Notes under the pieces: generated by a model
What the model was told of the DNA's origin: nothing
What the model saw: the letters and a program-made list of their open reading frames with translations, nothing else
Databases searched by the model: none
NCBI GenBank assembly: GCA_018265835.1
Contig: JABLYK010000022.1
Location: 1-34,895 of the forward strand
Source: Oscillospiraceae bacterium
GTDB lineage: Bacteria; Bacillota; Clostridia; Oscillospirales; Oscillospiraceae
Direction of reading: 5' to 3'
DNA length: 34,895 nt
Position numbers and translations under genes: made by a program
In this document: piece after piece, positions 16,689 through 25,358 of the stretch
How the letters are laid out: each line of letters starts with the position of its first letter
Position numbering within the stretch: the stretch's first letter is position 1

Positions 16689-16750
16689 AGTATCGTTCCT
16701 CCTCTTTCAGTTTCCGAACAGCTCCTGTTCCGAGTTGTATGATTGGTTCT

Positions 16751-16779
16751 ATGTTAATACATTCTGGTTGATTATGCAA
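16751..16779 (-). promoter_or_regulatory. Candidate promoter of the zinc-ribbon gene
   Basis: TTGCAT (16774-16779), a 17-nt spacer and TAACAT (16751-16756) on the minus strand. The hexamer matches are moderate; the location upstream of an isolated gene with a clear ribosome site is the main support. Confidence 0.4.
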
Positions 16780-16828
16780 GCTTTTTGTCGGTCACACGGC
16801 GCTTTCAGCCGCAGTGCCGGGGTGGAAT

Positions 16829-16863
16829 GAAAAAGACCGGGAGCGACGCTCTCGGCCTTTTTC
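16829..16863 (-). terminator. Terminator of the rnf operon
   Basis: GAAAAAGACCGGGAGC and GCTCTCGGCCTTTTTC pair with two mismatched or wobble positions around GAC. It lies 17 nt after the rnfB stop on the minus strand and would yield a T-run there. Confidence 0.85.
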
Positions 16864-16879
16864 AGTTGGTTGGATCGCC

Positions 16880-17701
16880 TTATTGCGCGACTTTCACTTT
16901 TCCGCCCTGATAGAGCAGGATGCTGCGCGGGCAGATGTCGGAGCAGTGGCCACAGCCGACGCACTTGTCGTAGTCGATCGTGCAGACGAAGTTCTCGATC
17001 TTGATGGCCTCCGCCGGGCACTCGCGCTGGCACTTCATGCAGCCGATGCAGCCGACATCGCAGATCTTGCGGGTGACTGCGCCCTTGTCCTGATTGCGGC
17101 AGCCGACCAGAACGGCCTGACTGTACGGAACCTTCTTGATGATTTTCTTCGGGCACGCATCGGCGCAGGCCATGCAACCCACGCACTTCTCGCGGTCAAC
17201 CTTGGCAACGCCGTTGACGATATGCATTGCATCGAACTTACAAGCCTTGGCGCAGTTGCCGAGACCGATGCACGCGAACTGGCACTCCTTGTTGCTCTTG
17301 CCGCCAAACAGCATGGCAGCCTGGCAGTTCTGGGGTCCTTTGTAGTTGAAGCGCTTGACCGCGACGCCCTCCCCGCCGGAGCAGGGCACGAACGCGACCA
17401 TCTTTTCCTCAGAGCCGGCATCGACGCCCATGATGGCGGCGATCTTCTCGGCAGCTTCCGCGCCGCCGGCCACACAGCAGTTAACCGGCGCCTTGCCCGC
17501 CGCGACCGCAGCGGCGTAACCGTCGCAGCCGGGGTAGCCGCAGCCGCCGCAGTTGGCGCCCGCAAGGCACTCACGAACGGCTTCCTGCTTGGGATCGACT
17601 TCAACATAGAAAATCTTTGCGGCAAAGGCCAGGACCGCGCCAAACACGGCACCCATGACGCCGAGGACGGCAACTGCTTTTACAATCAGCATAATATCCA
17701 T
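16880..17701 (-). CDS. rnfB: Rnf complex subunit B, multi-cluster ferredoxin
   Basis: RnfB is the entry point for electrons from reduced ferredoxin in the Rnf ferredoxin:NAD+ oxidoreductase. The 273-residue protein has one N-terminal membrane helix (about 5-28) and an Fe-S domain (C45, C51, C54, C59, C75/76). A series of ferredoxin-type [4Fe-4S] sites follows: C140/144/150/154, C173/176/179/183, C218/221/224/228 and C247/250/253/257. That is the extended clostridial form rather than the shorter proteobacterial one. It is the last gene of rnfCDGEAB, 13 nt after rnfA, with GGAGG before ATG 17701, and is followed by a terminator. Confidence 0.95.
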   Translation of the reverse strand: MDIMLIVKAVAVLGVMGAVFGAVLAFAAKIFYVEVDPKQEAVRECLAGANCGGCGYPGCDGYAAAVAAGKAPVNCCVAGGAEAAEKIAAIMGVDAGSEEKMVAFVPCSGGEGVAVKRFNYKGPQNCQAAMLFGGKSNKECQFACIGLGNCAKACKFDAMHIVNGVAKVDREKCVGCMACADACPKKIIKKVPYSQAVLVGCRNQDKGAVTRKICDVGCIGCMKCQRECPAEAIKIENFVCTIDYDKCVGCGHCSDICPRSILLYQGGKVKVAQ

Positions 17702-17714
17702 ATCTTTGCCCTCC

Positions 17715-18308
17715 TTAACCGCCGATGCTCATGCCGGAGAAGCCCATGAAAGCCAGAGCCACCAGACCGGCGGATACGAGACAGATCGGGAAGCCCTCAA
17801 AGCACTCCGGATAATCGGCGAACTCGAGCTTCTCGCGCACGCTTGCAAACAGGCAGATCGCCACCATGAAGCCGATGCCGCCGGTGATGCCGTAAACCAC
17901 GCTCTGCAGGAAGTTGAAGCTGTACTGCGTGTTGAGCAGCACGACGCCGAGCACTGCGCAGTTGGTGGTGATCAGCGGCAGGTAAATGCCGAGTGCGGAA
18001 TACAGGGACGGAACCGATTTTTTCAGGAACATCTCCACGAACTGGACGAGCACCGCGATGACCAGAATGTACGCGATGGTCTGCAGGAAGCCGAGTCCCA
18101 GCGGCATGAGGATGTACTCATTGACCACCCAGCAGATCGCGGACGCAAGGCCCATGACGAAGATGACGGCGATGCCCATGCCGGCGGCGGTGTCCATTTT
18201 GGACGAGCAGCCGAGGAACGGGCAGCAGCCAAGGAACTGGGAGAAAATGAAGTTGTTAATGAGGATGGCGCTCAGGGCAATTGTGATAATCGAAGTATTC
18301 GCACCCAT
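17715..18308 (-). CDS. rnfA: Rnf complex subunit A, membrane protein
   Basis: RnfA is an integral membrane subunit of the Rnf complex. The 197-residue protein has about six transmembrane helices. It also has the conserved cysteine-bearing segments NNFIFSQFLGCC near the N-terminus and LITTNCAVLGV in the middle; in RnfA/E and NqrD/E these hold an iron-sulfur centre between the two subunits (family knowledge). It starts 3 nt after rnfE ends and is the structural partner of RnfE, to which it is distantly related with inverted topology. Confidence 0.95.
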   Translation of the reverse strand: MGANTSIITIALSAILINNFIFSQFLGCCPFLGCSSKMDTAAGMGIAVIFVMGLASAICWVVNEYILMPLGLGFLQTIAYILVIAVLVQFVEMFLKKSVPSLYSALGIYLPLITTNCAVLGVVLLNTQYSFNFLQSVVYGITGGIGFMVAICLFASVREKLEFADYPECFEGFPICLVSAGLVALAFMGFSGMSIGG

Positions 18309-18311
18309 ACT

Positions 18312-18995
18312 TTAAGCCGCCTCCTTTTCATTCTGTTCTGCAAGTGCTTTTTCTTTCTTCTGTTCAGACTTCTTCAGCGCATACTGCATCAGCGCGATCA
18401 GGCAGCCGAGCGTGATGAAGCCGCCGATCGGCAGCGTCACGACGAGCGCGCCGTATTCCGCCGGGAAAATCTGAATGCCGTTGCCGGTGCCGATCGTGCC
18501 GTTCACCAGATTGAAGACGCCGGTGCCGAAGGATCCCTTGCCGAGGAATTCACGGATGACGCACATGGCAATCAGCACGAGGGTGTAGCCCAGGCCCTGG
18601 AAGATGCCGTCGAAGAAGGACGGGCCAACCGGGTTCTTCTGGCAGAACGCCTCTGCACGGCCGATGATGATGCAGTTGACGACGATCAGCGGAATGAACA
18701 CGCCCAGAGACGCGCTCAGCGCGGGGATATAGGCCTGCAGCAGCAGGTCCACAATGGTAACGAAGCCCGCGATAACCAACACGAAGATGGCCAGACGGAT
18801 GTCGTTCGGAATGATCTTCCGGATCAGGGATACAACGACGTTGCAGCAGGTGAGGATCACCAGGACGGAGATGCCCATGCCGATGCCGTTGAACAGGCTG
18901 GTGGTGATGGCCATGGTGGCGCACATACCGATCAGCTGAACCAGAACCGGGTTGTTGGTAATCAAGCCCTCTTTGAATTGCTGTTTAATGTTCAT
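18312..18995 (-). CDS. rnfE: Rnf complex subunit E, membrane protein
   Basis: The 227-residue protein has about six transmembrane helices with NNPVLVQLIGMC near the start and IPLIVVNCIIIGRAEAF in the middle, the Cys-containing motif that pairs with the one in RnfA. The C-terminal 25 residues are Lys/Glu/Ala-rich and cytoplasmic in character. It lies 13 nt after rnfG, with AGGAGG upstream of ATG 18995. Within the complex it belongs to the membrane electron path coupled to Na+ or H+ transport. Confidence 0.95.
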   Translation of the reverse strand: MNIKQQFKEGLITNNPVLVQLIGMCATMAITTSLFNGIGMGISVLVILTCCNVVVSLIRKIIPNDIRLAIFVLVIAGFVTIVDLLLQAYIPALSASLGVFIPLIVVNCIIIGRAEAFCQKNPVGPSFFDGIFQGLGYTLVLIAMCVIREFLGKGSFGTGVFNLVNGTIGTGNGIQIFPAEYGALVVTLPIGGFITLGCLIALMQYALKKSEQKKEKALAEQNEKEAA

Positions 18996-19008
18996 CGTTC
19001 AGCCTCCT

Positions 19009-19578
19009 TTAACCCAGTGCGTTGGCCGCGTTGATTACGGCCTGGATTTCGTTGGTGACGGAGCGGGAGGTGATGGTTGCGCCGGAGATGGCTTCCACTT
19101 CGCCGCCATCCTTATTGACCTTCAGGCCATCGCCCTGGCCAACCACATTGTCGCGCCATGCGCCCGGCGTGGTCTCTGCCGCCTTGGCGCCGAGGCCGGA
19201 GGTCTCGGAATGCTTGGTGATGTACACGCCGGTGCAGACCTTGTCGTTATCCAGACCCACGACCATGGTAATCATACCCTGCGCACCGGAGAACGTGGTC
19301 TCCGCAACGTAGCCGATAGCCTCGCCGGAAGCGTCCTTGGCAACGACCATCTTGGTGATGGAGGTGTCGTCCGTTTCGACCTCAGTGTCGTAATTATCCG
19401 CCGGGAGGACATTCGCATAAGCCGTGGCGGTTTTTTCCGCCGCCAGCTCCGCAATGCGATCCTTGGTGATCTCGTTGACGACGCCGAGCACCAGCGCCAT
19501 AATTGCGGCGACTGCAAGCAGCACCAGCGCCAGCTTTACGATCTGATTGCCGGATTTCTTTTCGGTCTTCTCAGCCAT
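19009..19578 (-). CDS. rnfG: Rnf complex subunit G, covalent FMN protein
   Basis: RnfG is anchored by one N-terminal helix (about 13-35) and carries FMN bound covalently to a threonine on the outer face of the membrane. The 189-residue protein has the flavinylation motif SGATITS at 165-171 (T168 the likely acceptor) and the GLGAKA element near 128-133. Its ATG lies 8 nt inside the end of rnfD, showing tight coupling. An ApbE flavin transferase, needed for flavinylation, is not in this window and must be elsewhere. Confidence 0.95.
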   Translation of the reverse strand: MAEKTEKKSGNQIVKLALVLLAVAAIMALVLGVVNEITKDRIAELAAEKTATAYANVLPADNYDTEVETDDTSITKMVVAKDASGEAIGYVAETTFSGAQGMITMVVGLDNDKVCTGVYITKHSETSGLGAKAAETTPGAWRDNVVGQGDGLKVNKDGGEVEAISGATITSRSVTNEIQAVINAANALG

Positions 19579-20614
19579 TTGCAGCAGCCTCCTTTGCTTC
19601 TTTCTTCGCAGCCTTTGCAGCGGCCTTCTTCGCCTTGAGGTCTTCCTTCGTGACGCCGAACTGGCGCGGCGGGGTCAGCTTATCGAGGAACCACGCGCAG
19701 CAGTTCATGATGAGGATGGCGAAGGACACGCCTTCGGGGAAGCCGCCGAACACGCGGATGAGCACCGTAAGCGCGCCGCAGCCGAAGCCGTAAATCAGTC
19801 TGCCGGGTGCGGTGACCGGGCTGGTGGAATAGTCCGTCGCCATGAAGATGGCGCCGAGCAGCAGGCCGCCGGACAGCAGGTTGGAGAGCATCCAGTCCAC
19901 GCGGCTGTAGCCATCGTGGCCAAAGATCAGGGTCAGCACGGCGACCGTGCCGATGAAGGACACGGGGATGTGCCAGGTGATCACCTTGCGGGCGATCAGA
20001 TAAATGCCGCCGATGAGCAGCGCAACTGCGCTGATTTCGCCCAGGCTGCCCGGCATCTTGCCGAGGAACATGGACATGTAATCAAAGTAAGCGGGCATCG
20101 CGGTGCCGGCCTTCATGTAGCTCAGCGGCGTGGCCATCGTGGTCGCATCCACAACGCCCTTGAGCGAAGCGGGCGTGATCCACTTGGTCATCAGCGTCGC
20201 ATAAGACGCAAACAGGAACGCACGGCCGGCCAGAGCCGGGTTCAGGAAGTTTTTGCCGATGCCGCCATACAGCTGCTTGACGAAAACGATGGCAAAGAAC
20301 GCGCCGACGACCGGCATCCACCAGGGAGCGCAGGCCGGGAGCACCATGCTCAGCAGCAGGCCGGTAACAACAGCGGACAGGTCGCCAATGGAGCTGTCCT
20401 TCTTCAGGAGCTTGCGGTAGCCCCACTCAAAGAACACGCAGGCAGCGACGGAGGTCGCAACCGGAATCAGCGCGGCAACGCCAAACTGCCACACGCCGAC
20501 CGCAAGCGCGGGCAGCAGGGCGATGATGACGTCGAGCATGATGTTCTGCGTGCCTCTCTTGGCACGAACCTGAGGCTGATAGGCAGCGTCAAACGTATAT
20601 TCTTTCGGTGTCAT
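19571..20614 (-). CDS. rnfD: Rnf complex subunit D, membrane flavoprotein
   Basis: RnfD is a multi-helix membrane subunit related to NqrB that carries covalent FMN and probably forms the ion path. The 347-residue protein has about ten hydrophobic segments. The DATTMATPLS stretch (156-165) lies where RnfD/NqrB proteins are flavinylated, and GHDGYSRVDW and ATDYSTSPVT are other family hallmarks. The last 30 residues are an Ala/Lys-rich tail. Its ATG overlaps the rnfC stop by four bases (ATGA), and its end overlaps rnfG. Confidence 0.95.
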   Translation of the reverse strand: MTPKEYTFDAAYQPQVRAKRGTQNIMLDVIIALLPALAVGVWQFGVAALIPVATSVAACVFFEWGYRKLLKKDSSIGDLSAVVTGLLLSMVLPACAPWWMPVVGAFFAIVFVKQLYGGIGKNFLNPALAGRAFLFASYATLMTKWITPASLKGVVDATTMATPLSYMKAGTAMPAYFDYMSMFLGKMPGSLGEISAVALLIGGIYLIARKVITWHIPVSFIGTVAVLTLIFGHDGYSRVDWMLSNLLSGGLLLGAIFMATDYSTSPVTAPGRLIYGFGCGALTVLIRVFGGFPEGVSFAILIMNCCAWFLDKLTPPRQFGVTKEDLKAKKAAAKAAKKEAKEAAANG

Positions 20615-21963
20615 TTGTGTTCAGCCTCCTTTGCAGCAGCTTCTGCGCGCGCCTTTTCCTCGGCCGCCTTGGCGGCGAAGAGCAGCTTCGCGGTTTTGAA
20701 CGAGTGCGTCAGGGGCAGACGGCCCGGGCAGTTGTACGAGCAGCTGCCGCACTCGAAGCAGTCCAGAATGTGATACTTCTGCATGTTTTCGAAGTCGCCC
20801 TTCTGGAAGTACTTATACATGTACAGGGGCTGGAGCTTCATCGGGCAAACGGTCAGACATTTGCCGCAGTGGATGCAGGTCGGGTTCTCGATGGAGCGGT
20901 CCTCTTCCTCGGTAAAGAACAGGATGCCCGCGGTACCCTTGATGTTGACCGCTTCCAGATTCGTAGCGATCAGACCCATCATCGGGCCGCCGAGGACGAT
21001 CTTCTTCGGCTCCTTGACGAAGCCGCCGCACTGCTCGACGATGTAGCTGAACGGGGTGCCAAAGCGGCACTGTGCGTTGACGGGCTTGGCAATGGCGCTG
21101 CCCGCCACGGTGAGCACACGCTCGATGCAGGGCATGCCTTCATAGCAGGCTCTGTAAATGGCGTATGCGGTCTGGGTGCTGATGACGTTGCAGCCCACGC
21201 CCGCCGGCAGTCCGCCGGGCTTGACCTCACGGTTCGTGATGGCCTTGATCTGCATTTTCTCAGCGCCCTGCGGATACTTGACCTCTTCGGGCACGATCTC
21301 GACGCCGTACTGCGCGGGATTCAGAGAGTTGAGCAGATCAATCGCGTTCTGCTTGTTCTTCTCAATGCCGTAGTACGCCTTGTCGAGACCGCTCGCGATG
21401 CGCGCGAGCTGGATGCCTTTGAGCAGCTCCTCGGGGTGGTTCATCATGGTCAGATGGTCGCCGTTGAGGTACGGCTCGCACTCTGCTCCGTTGATGATGA
21501 GGGTATCGACCTTGCCGATGCCGCCGCGGATCTTGAACGCGGTCGGGAACATGGCGCCGCCCATGCCGACAATGCCGGCCTCGCGCATCCGGTCCAGGAT
21601 GGCTTCCGGATCCTGCAGCTCCGCTTCGGTCAGCGGGGCGAGATCGGTGCAGGGGGTGTCCTTGTAGTCGTTCTCGATCACGATCGCCGGAATCATGTCG
21701 CCCAGCGGATGCGGACGCGGCTCCACGGCAATGACTTTGCCGGAGACAGTGGCGTGAACCGGGGCGGAAACAGGAGCCGGATTTTCACCGATCTTCTGGC
21801 CCATCGTCACATAATCGCCCACTGCAACCAGCGGCTTGCAGGGCGCGCCGATGTGCTGTGCCATCGGGATCACGACCTGCGGCGGAGGAGCAATGACAGT
21901 CACCGGAACGTCCGGCGCCTTCATGTAGTTGGGATGTACTCCGCCATGAAACTTAAAGGGCAT
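20611..21963 (-). CDS. rnfC: Rnf complex subunit C, NADH-binding Fe-S protein
   Basis: RnfC is the cytoplasmic NAD+-reducing subunit. The 450-residue protein has the NADH/FMN-binding signature GMGGAMFPTAFK (about 134-145) and ECEPYLNGDH. Two [4Fe-4S] motifs follow, CIHCGKCLTVCP and CFECGSCSYNCPG (about 363-413), and an Ala/Lys/Glu tail. ATG 21963 was chosen because GAGAGG then lies 8 nt away; the ATG at 21969 is too close to it. It is first in rnfCDGEAB, the usual clostridial order, behind a good promoter. The complex links ferredoxin oxidation to NADH formation and an ion gradient, so this organism probably conserves energy that way. Confidence 0.96.
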   Translation of the reverse strand: MPFKFHGGVHPNYMKAPDVPVTVIAPPPQVVIPMAQHIGAPCKPLVAVGDYVTMGQKIGENPAPVSAPVHATVSGKVIAVEPRPHPLGDMIPAIVIENDYKDTPCTDLAPLTEAELQDPEAILDRMREAGIVGMGGAMFPTAFKIRGGIGKVDTLIINGAECEPYLNGDHLTMMNHPEELLKGIQLARIASGLDKAYYGIEKNKQNAIDLLNSLNPAQYGVEIVPEEVKYPQGAEKMQIKAITNREVKPGGLPAGVGCNVISTQTAYAIYRACYEGMPCIERVLTVAGSAIAKPVNAQCRFGTPFSYIVEQCGGFVKEPKKIVLGGPMMGLIATNLEAVNIKGTAGILFFTEEEDRSIENPTCIHCGKCLTVCPMKLQPLYMYKYFQKGDFENMQKYHILDCFECGSCSYNCPGRLPLTHSFKTAKLLFAAKAAEEKARAEAAAKEAEHK

Positions 21964-21994
21964 TTGCATCACCTCTCTATTTTTTGACTCAAAT

Positions 21995-22023
21995 ATATTA
22001 GCACACCCTCCCGTGCAAGTCCA
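21995..22023 (-). promoter_or_regulatory. rnf operon promoter with overlapping palindrome
   Basis: On the minus strand TGGACT (22018-22023), 17 nt and TAATAT (21995-22000) preceded by TGC (extended -10). A 16-bp near-perfect palindrome, CCACCAAATTTGGCGG (22021-22036), overlaps the -35 and may be an operator. The rest of the 328-bp gap to the MFS gene holds the MFS promoter and a leader hairpin; I see no gene. Confidence 0.65.
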
Positions 22024-22187
22024 CCAAATTTGGCGGAAAAACAGGTTTTTATACTAATTTAAATATTAACAAGTTTGTAAAAACGTTGGCAATTCAGTGG
22101 AAGCTGCGCTTTTTTCCGGACTCTTTGCAGGCGCGTGAATGTTTCTGCAATTTTTCCCGCAAAATGCTGAAAAATTGTCCGAAAGCC

Positions 22188-22216
22188 TTAACAAGACCGT
22201 AAAAATCCTGTAAGAT
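22188..22216 (+). promoter_or_regulatory. Candidate promoter of the MFS-GH2 operon
   Basis: TTAACA (22188-22193), 17 nt and TAAGAT (22211-22216). A GC hairpin, GCCGCCCG-GA-CGGGCGGC (22252-22269), sits in the 5' UTR just before the ribosome site and could influence translation. Confidence 0.55.
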
Positions 22217-22291
22217 AAAAATATCCGCAATTCGTGTTTTCCGGCACATCCGCCGCCCGGACGGGCGGCCTCAGAAAGGCAGGGGACATCC

Positions 22292-23572
22292 ATGCAGGCA
22301 CAGAAGCTCGGCATCCGAAAGTGGACCGTCCTGCTGCTGATCGGCCTGACCGGTCAGTTCGCGTGGACGATTGAAAATATGTATTTCAACGTGTTTTTAT
22401 ACAACACGATCTCGACCGACCCCTCGTACATCGCAGCCATGGTCGCATGGAGCGCAGCGGTCGCCACCGTGACCACGCTGCTCGTCGGCGCGTGGTCGGA
22501 CCGCGTGGGCAAGCGCAAGGCGTTTCTCTGCGCGGGGTATCTGCTCTGGGGGCTGTCCACGGCGGCTTTTGGCTTCGTTACGGTGGAAAACGCCCACGCG
22601 CTCTTCCCCGCCGCCAACGCCGTCACTGTCGCCGCCGTGATGGTCATCGTACTCGACTGCGTGATGACGCTGTTCGGCTCCACCGCGAACGACGCGGCCT
22701 TCAACGCATGGGTCACGGATGTGACCGACCGCAGCAACCGCGCGCGGGTGGAATCCGTGCTGGCCGTGCTGCCGCTGATCTCGATGCTTGTGATCTTCGG
22801 CGCGTTCGACAGCATGACGCAGCAAGGCCGCTGGAAGGAATTCTTCGGCGTCTTCGGCCTGCTCATCACCGCCGTCGGCGTTGCGGCGCTCTTCCTCGTG
22901 CAGGACGCGCCCGCCGCCACGCGGGAAAACACCGGCCTGCGCGCACTGGTCTACGGGCTGCGGCCGTCGGTCATTCGCGCACACCCGGAGCTGTACTGGT
23001 CGCTTTGCGCGTTCGCCCTGTTTTCCATTGCGGTGCAGGTCTTTTTCCCGTATCTCATCATTTATATTCAAAACTTCCTCGGCATCGACAATTATGCCGT
23101 CGTGCTCGGGATCGTGCTGCTTACAGCCTCACTCGTGAGCGTGCTGTTCGGCCGGGTCATCGACCGCGTGGGCAAACTGCGCTTCGTGCTGCCGGCCGCC
23201 GGCGTCATGCTCGCGGGACTTGTCGGCATGTATTTTGCGCGCGGCATGGCCGCAGTGACCGCTGCCGGGATCGTCATGATGTCGGGCTACATGCTCGTCA
23301 CCGCCGCGCTGAGCGCAAACGTCCGCGACTGGACACCGCCGGACAAGGCCGGCCATTTTCAGGGCATCCGCATGATCTTCGCCGTGCTGCTGCCCATGAT
23401 CGTCGGCCCGGCCATCGGCTCTGCCGTCATCCGCGGCAGTGACAGCACGTATGTGGAGCTTGGCGTGGTGAAGACCGTGCCGACGCCGTCGATCTTCCTC
23501 GCCGCCGCAGCGGTGCTGCTGCTGGTGATCATCCCCGTCATCATTCTCCGAAGGAGGGAACGCAAATGCTGA
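22292..23572 (+). CDS. Major facilitator superfamily transporter, probably for a glycoside
   Basis: The 426-residue protein has about twelve hydrophobic helices. The loop after helix 2 reads GAWSDRVGKRKA, the MFS motif A, and a second copy, GRVIDRVGKLR, follows helix 8. It resembles the sugar-cation symporter type more than drug exporters, but I cannot name the substrate. The last seven bases overlap the start of the GH2 gene (ATGCTGA), so uptake and hydrolysis are coupled: the simplest reading is import of a short glycoside that the cytoplasmic GH2 enzyme then cleaves. ATG 22292 has AGGGGA upstream. Confidence 0.87.
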   Translation: MQAQKLGIRKWTVLLLIGLTGQFAWTIENMYFNVFLYNTISTDPSYIAAMVAWSAAVATVTTLLVGAWSDRVGKRKAFLCAGYLLWGLSTAAFGFVTVENAHALFPAANAVTVAAVMVIVLDCVMTLFGSTANDAAFNAWVTDVTDRSNRARVESVLAVLPLISMLVIFGAFDSMTQQGRWKEFFGVFGLLITAVGVAALFLVQDAPAATRENTGLRALVYGLRPSVIRAHPELYWSLCAFALFSIAVQVFFPYLIIYIQNFLGIDNYAVVLGIVLLTASLVSVLFGRVIDRVGKLRFVLPAAGVMLAGLVGMYFARGMAAVTAAGIVMMSGYMLVTAALSANVRDWTPPDKAGHFQGIRMIFAVLLPMIVGPAIGSAVIRGSDSTYVELGVVKTVPTPSIFLAAAAVLLLVIIPVIILRRRERKC

Positions 23573-25266
23573 CCGAATGGGGCGAAGCCCTCGACCGGGA
23601 GCATCCGCTGCCGGAATATCCGCGCCCGCAGCTGGTGCGCGACAGTTATCTGAATCTGAACGGCCCGTGGAGCTATGCCATCACAAAAAGCGCGCAGAAG
23701 CCCCAGCAGGCCGACGGCACGATCATCGTGCCCTTCTCGCCGGAGAGCGCGCTGTCCGGCGTCGGGCGCACGCTGCAGCCGGACGAATATCTCTGGTACA
23801 TCCGCTCCGTCGAGCTGCCGGCGGGCTTCAACATTGGGCGCGTGCTGCTGCATTTCGGCGCGGTGGATCAGACCGCCACCGTCTGGTGCAACGGCGTGGA
23901 GCTGGCCACGCACACCGGCGGATATCTTCCCTTTACGGTGGATCTCACCGAGGTGCTCGGCCCCGTAAACACGATTCTGGTGTGCGTGCGCGATCCCTCG
24001 GATCGCTCGCTGCACACGCGCGGCAAGCAGAAGCTGCACGCGGGCGGCATCTGGTATCCGCCGCAGAGCGGCATCTGGCAGACCGTGTGGCTCGAGAGCG
24101 TACCGAACGAATACATCCGCAGCCTGAAGGTCACGCCGCACTTTGACGAGCGGCTCGTGGAGGTGCTCGTGGACGGCAGCGGCAAATGCGTAATGGAGCT
24201 GGACGGTAAAAAGTTCTCCTTCCCTGCGGGCGTGCCCGCGCGCGTGCCGGTGCAGCGCTTCGAGCCGTGGACGCCGGAGCGCCCCGTGCTGTACCCGTTC
24301 AGCATTCAGATGGGGCAGGACACGGTCTACAGCTACTTCGCCATGCGCAAGTGCAGCGTAGAGCGCGACGAAACCGGCGTCAGGCGCCTGTACCTCAACA
24401 ACGAGCCGTATTTCCACAACGGCCTGCTCGATCAGGGCTACTGGAGCGACGGACTGTACACCGCGCCGAGCGACGAAGCGCTGCTCTATGACATTCAAAC
24501 GGTCAAGGCCATGGGCTTCAACATGCTGCGCAAGCACATGAAGGTCGAACCGGACCGCTGGTACTATCACTGCGACCGGCTCGGGATGCTCGTCTGGCAG
24601 GATATGCCCTGCGGCGGCGGGCGGTACGATCCGCTCATCATCTCCGCGCCGCTCGTCACGCACTGGCATCTGGACGACAGCTGGTATCCCCTGTTCGGCC
24701 GCACCAACGCCGCCGGGCGGCGGGAGTTTCTCGCTGAGCTGCGCGAGATGGTTTCCGCGCTCTATAACCACCCCTGCATCGTCCTGTGGGTGCCGTTCAA
24801 CGAGGGCTGGGGCCAGTTCGACAGTCTCACCGCCGTGCAGACGATCGAGGAGGTGGACCGCACGCGCACAATCGACCCCGCCAGCGGCTGGCACGATCAG
24901 GGCTTCGGCGGCGTGCAGAGCCTGCACGTCTATTTCCGAAAGTACAAGTTCAAGCCCGACAAGCTGGGCCGCGCCGTGCTGCTCTCAGAGTTCGGCGGCT
25001 ATACGCACCGCGTCCACGGCCACACGCGCAGCGGCAAAAGCTTCGGCTACAAAAACTGCGCTTCCCCGCATTCGCTGGAGTTCTCCCTGCAGGAGCTGTA
25101 CGACGGGCAGATTCGCCCCGCGAAGGAGCAGGGGCTGGCCGCCGCCGTGTATACGCAGCTCTCCGACGTGGAGACGGAGCTGAACGGCCTCATCACCTAT
25201 GACCGGCGGAAGGTGAAGCTCCCGGTCGAAACCCTGCGCAAAATTTTTGAGATCGAAAATCCGTAA
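23566..25266 (+). CDS. Glycoside hydrolase family 2 enzyme (beta-galactosidase/beta-glucuronidase type)
   Basis: The 566-residue protein has the GH2 layout: an N-terminal jelly-roll sugar-binding domain (DSYLNLNGPWSYAI ... TGGYLPFTVDLT), a short beta-sandwich (about 185-265) and a TIM barrel. Acid/base Glu413 lies in VPFNEGWGQ and nucleophile Glu475 in LLSEFGGY. No signal peptide is visible, so it acts inside the cell on the substrate of the overlapping MFS transporter. It is shorter than LacZ and lacks the C-terminal domains of that enzyme. Galactoside, glucuronide or mannoside specificity cannot be decided from sequence here. Confidence 0.9.
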   Translation: MLTEWGEALDREHPLPEYPRPQLVRDSYLNLNGPWSYAITKSAQKPQQADGTIIVPFSPESALSGVGRTLQPDEYLWYIRSVELPAGFNIGRVLLHFGAVDQTATVWCNGVELATHTGGYLPFTVDLTEVLGPVNTILVCVRDPSDRSLHTRGKQKLHAGGIWYPPQSGIWQTVWLESVPNEYIRSLKVTPHFDERLVEVLVDGSGKCVMELDGKKFSFPAGVPARVPVQRFEPWTPERPVLYPFSIQMGQDTVYSYFAMRKCSVERDETGVRRLYLNNEPYFHNGLLDQGYWSDGLYTAPSDEALLYDIQTVKAMGFNMLRKHMKVEPDRWYYHCDRLGMLVWQDMPCGGGRYDPLIISAPLVTHWHLDDSWYPLFGRTNAAGRREFLAELREMVSALYNHPCIVLWVPFNEGWGQFDSLTAVQTIEEVDRTRTIDPASGWHDQGFGGVQSLHVYFRKYKFKPDKLGRAVLLSEFGGYTHRVHGHTRSGKSFGYKNCASPHSLEFSLQELYDGQIRPAKEQGLAAAVYTQLSDVETELNGLITYDRRKVKLPVETLRKIFEIENP

Positions 25267-25277
25267 CGCATATTTGA

Positions 25278-25312
25278 CAAAAACTGCGCCCCGCTGCCAT
25301 TGGCAGCGGGGC
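25278..25312 (-). terminator. Terminator between GH2 gene and SLOG gene
   Basis: GCCCCGCTGCC (25288-25298) and GGCAGCGGGGC (25302-25312) form a perfect 11-bp stem. On the minus strand a TTTTT run follows after four bases, so it mainly serves the SLOG gene; on the plus strand the T-run is absent. Confidence 0.7.
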
Positions 25313-25358
25313 AATTGACATACACCCGAACCGGTCTTTTCGTAGCCTTTTGAAAAAT

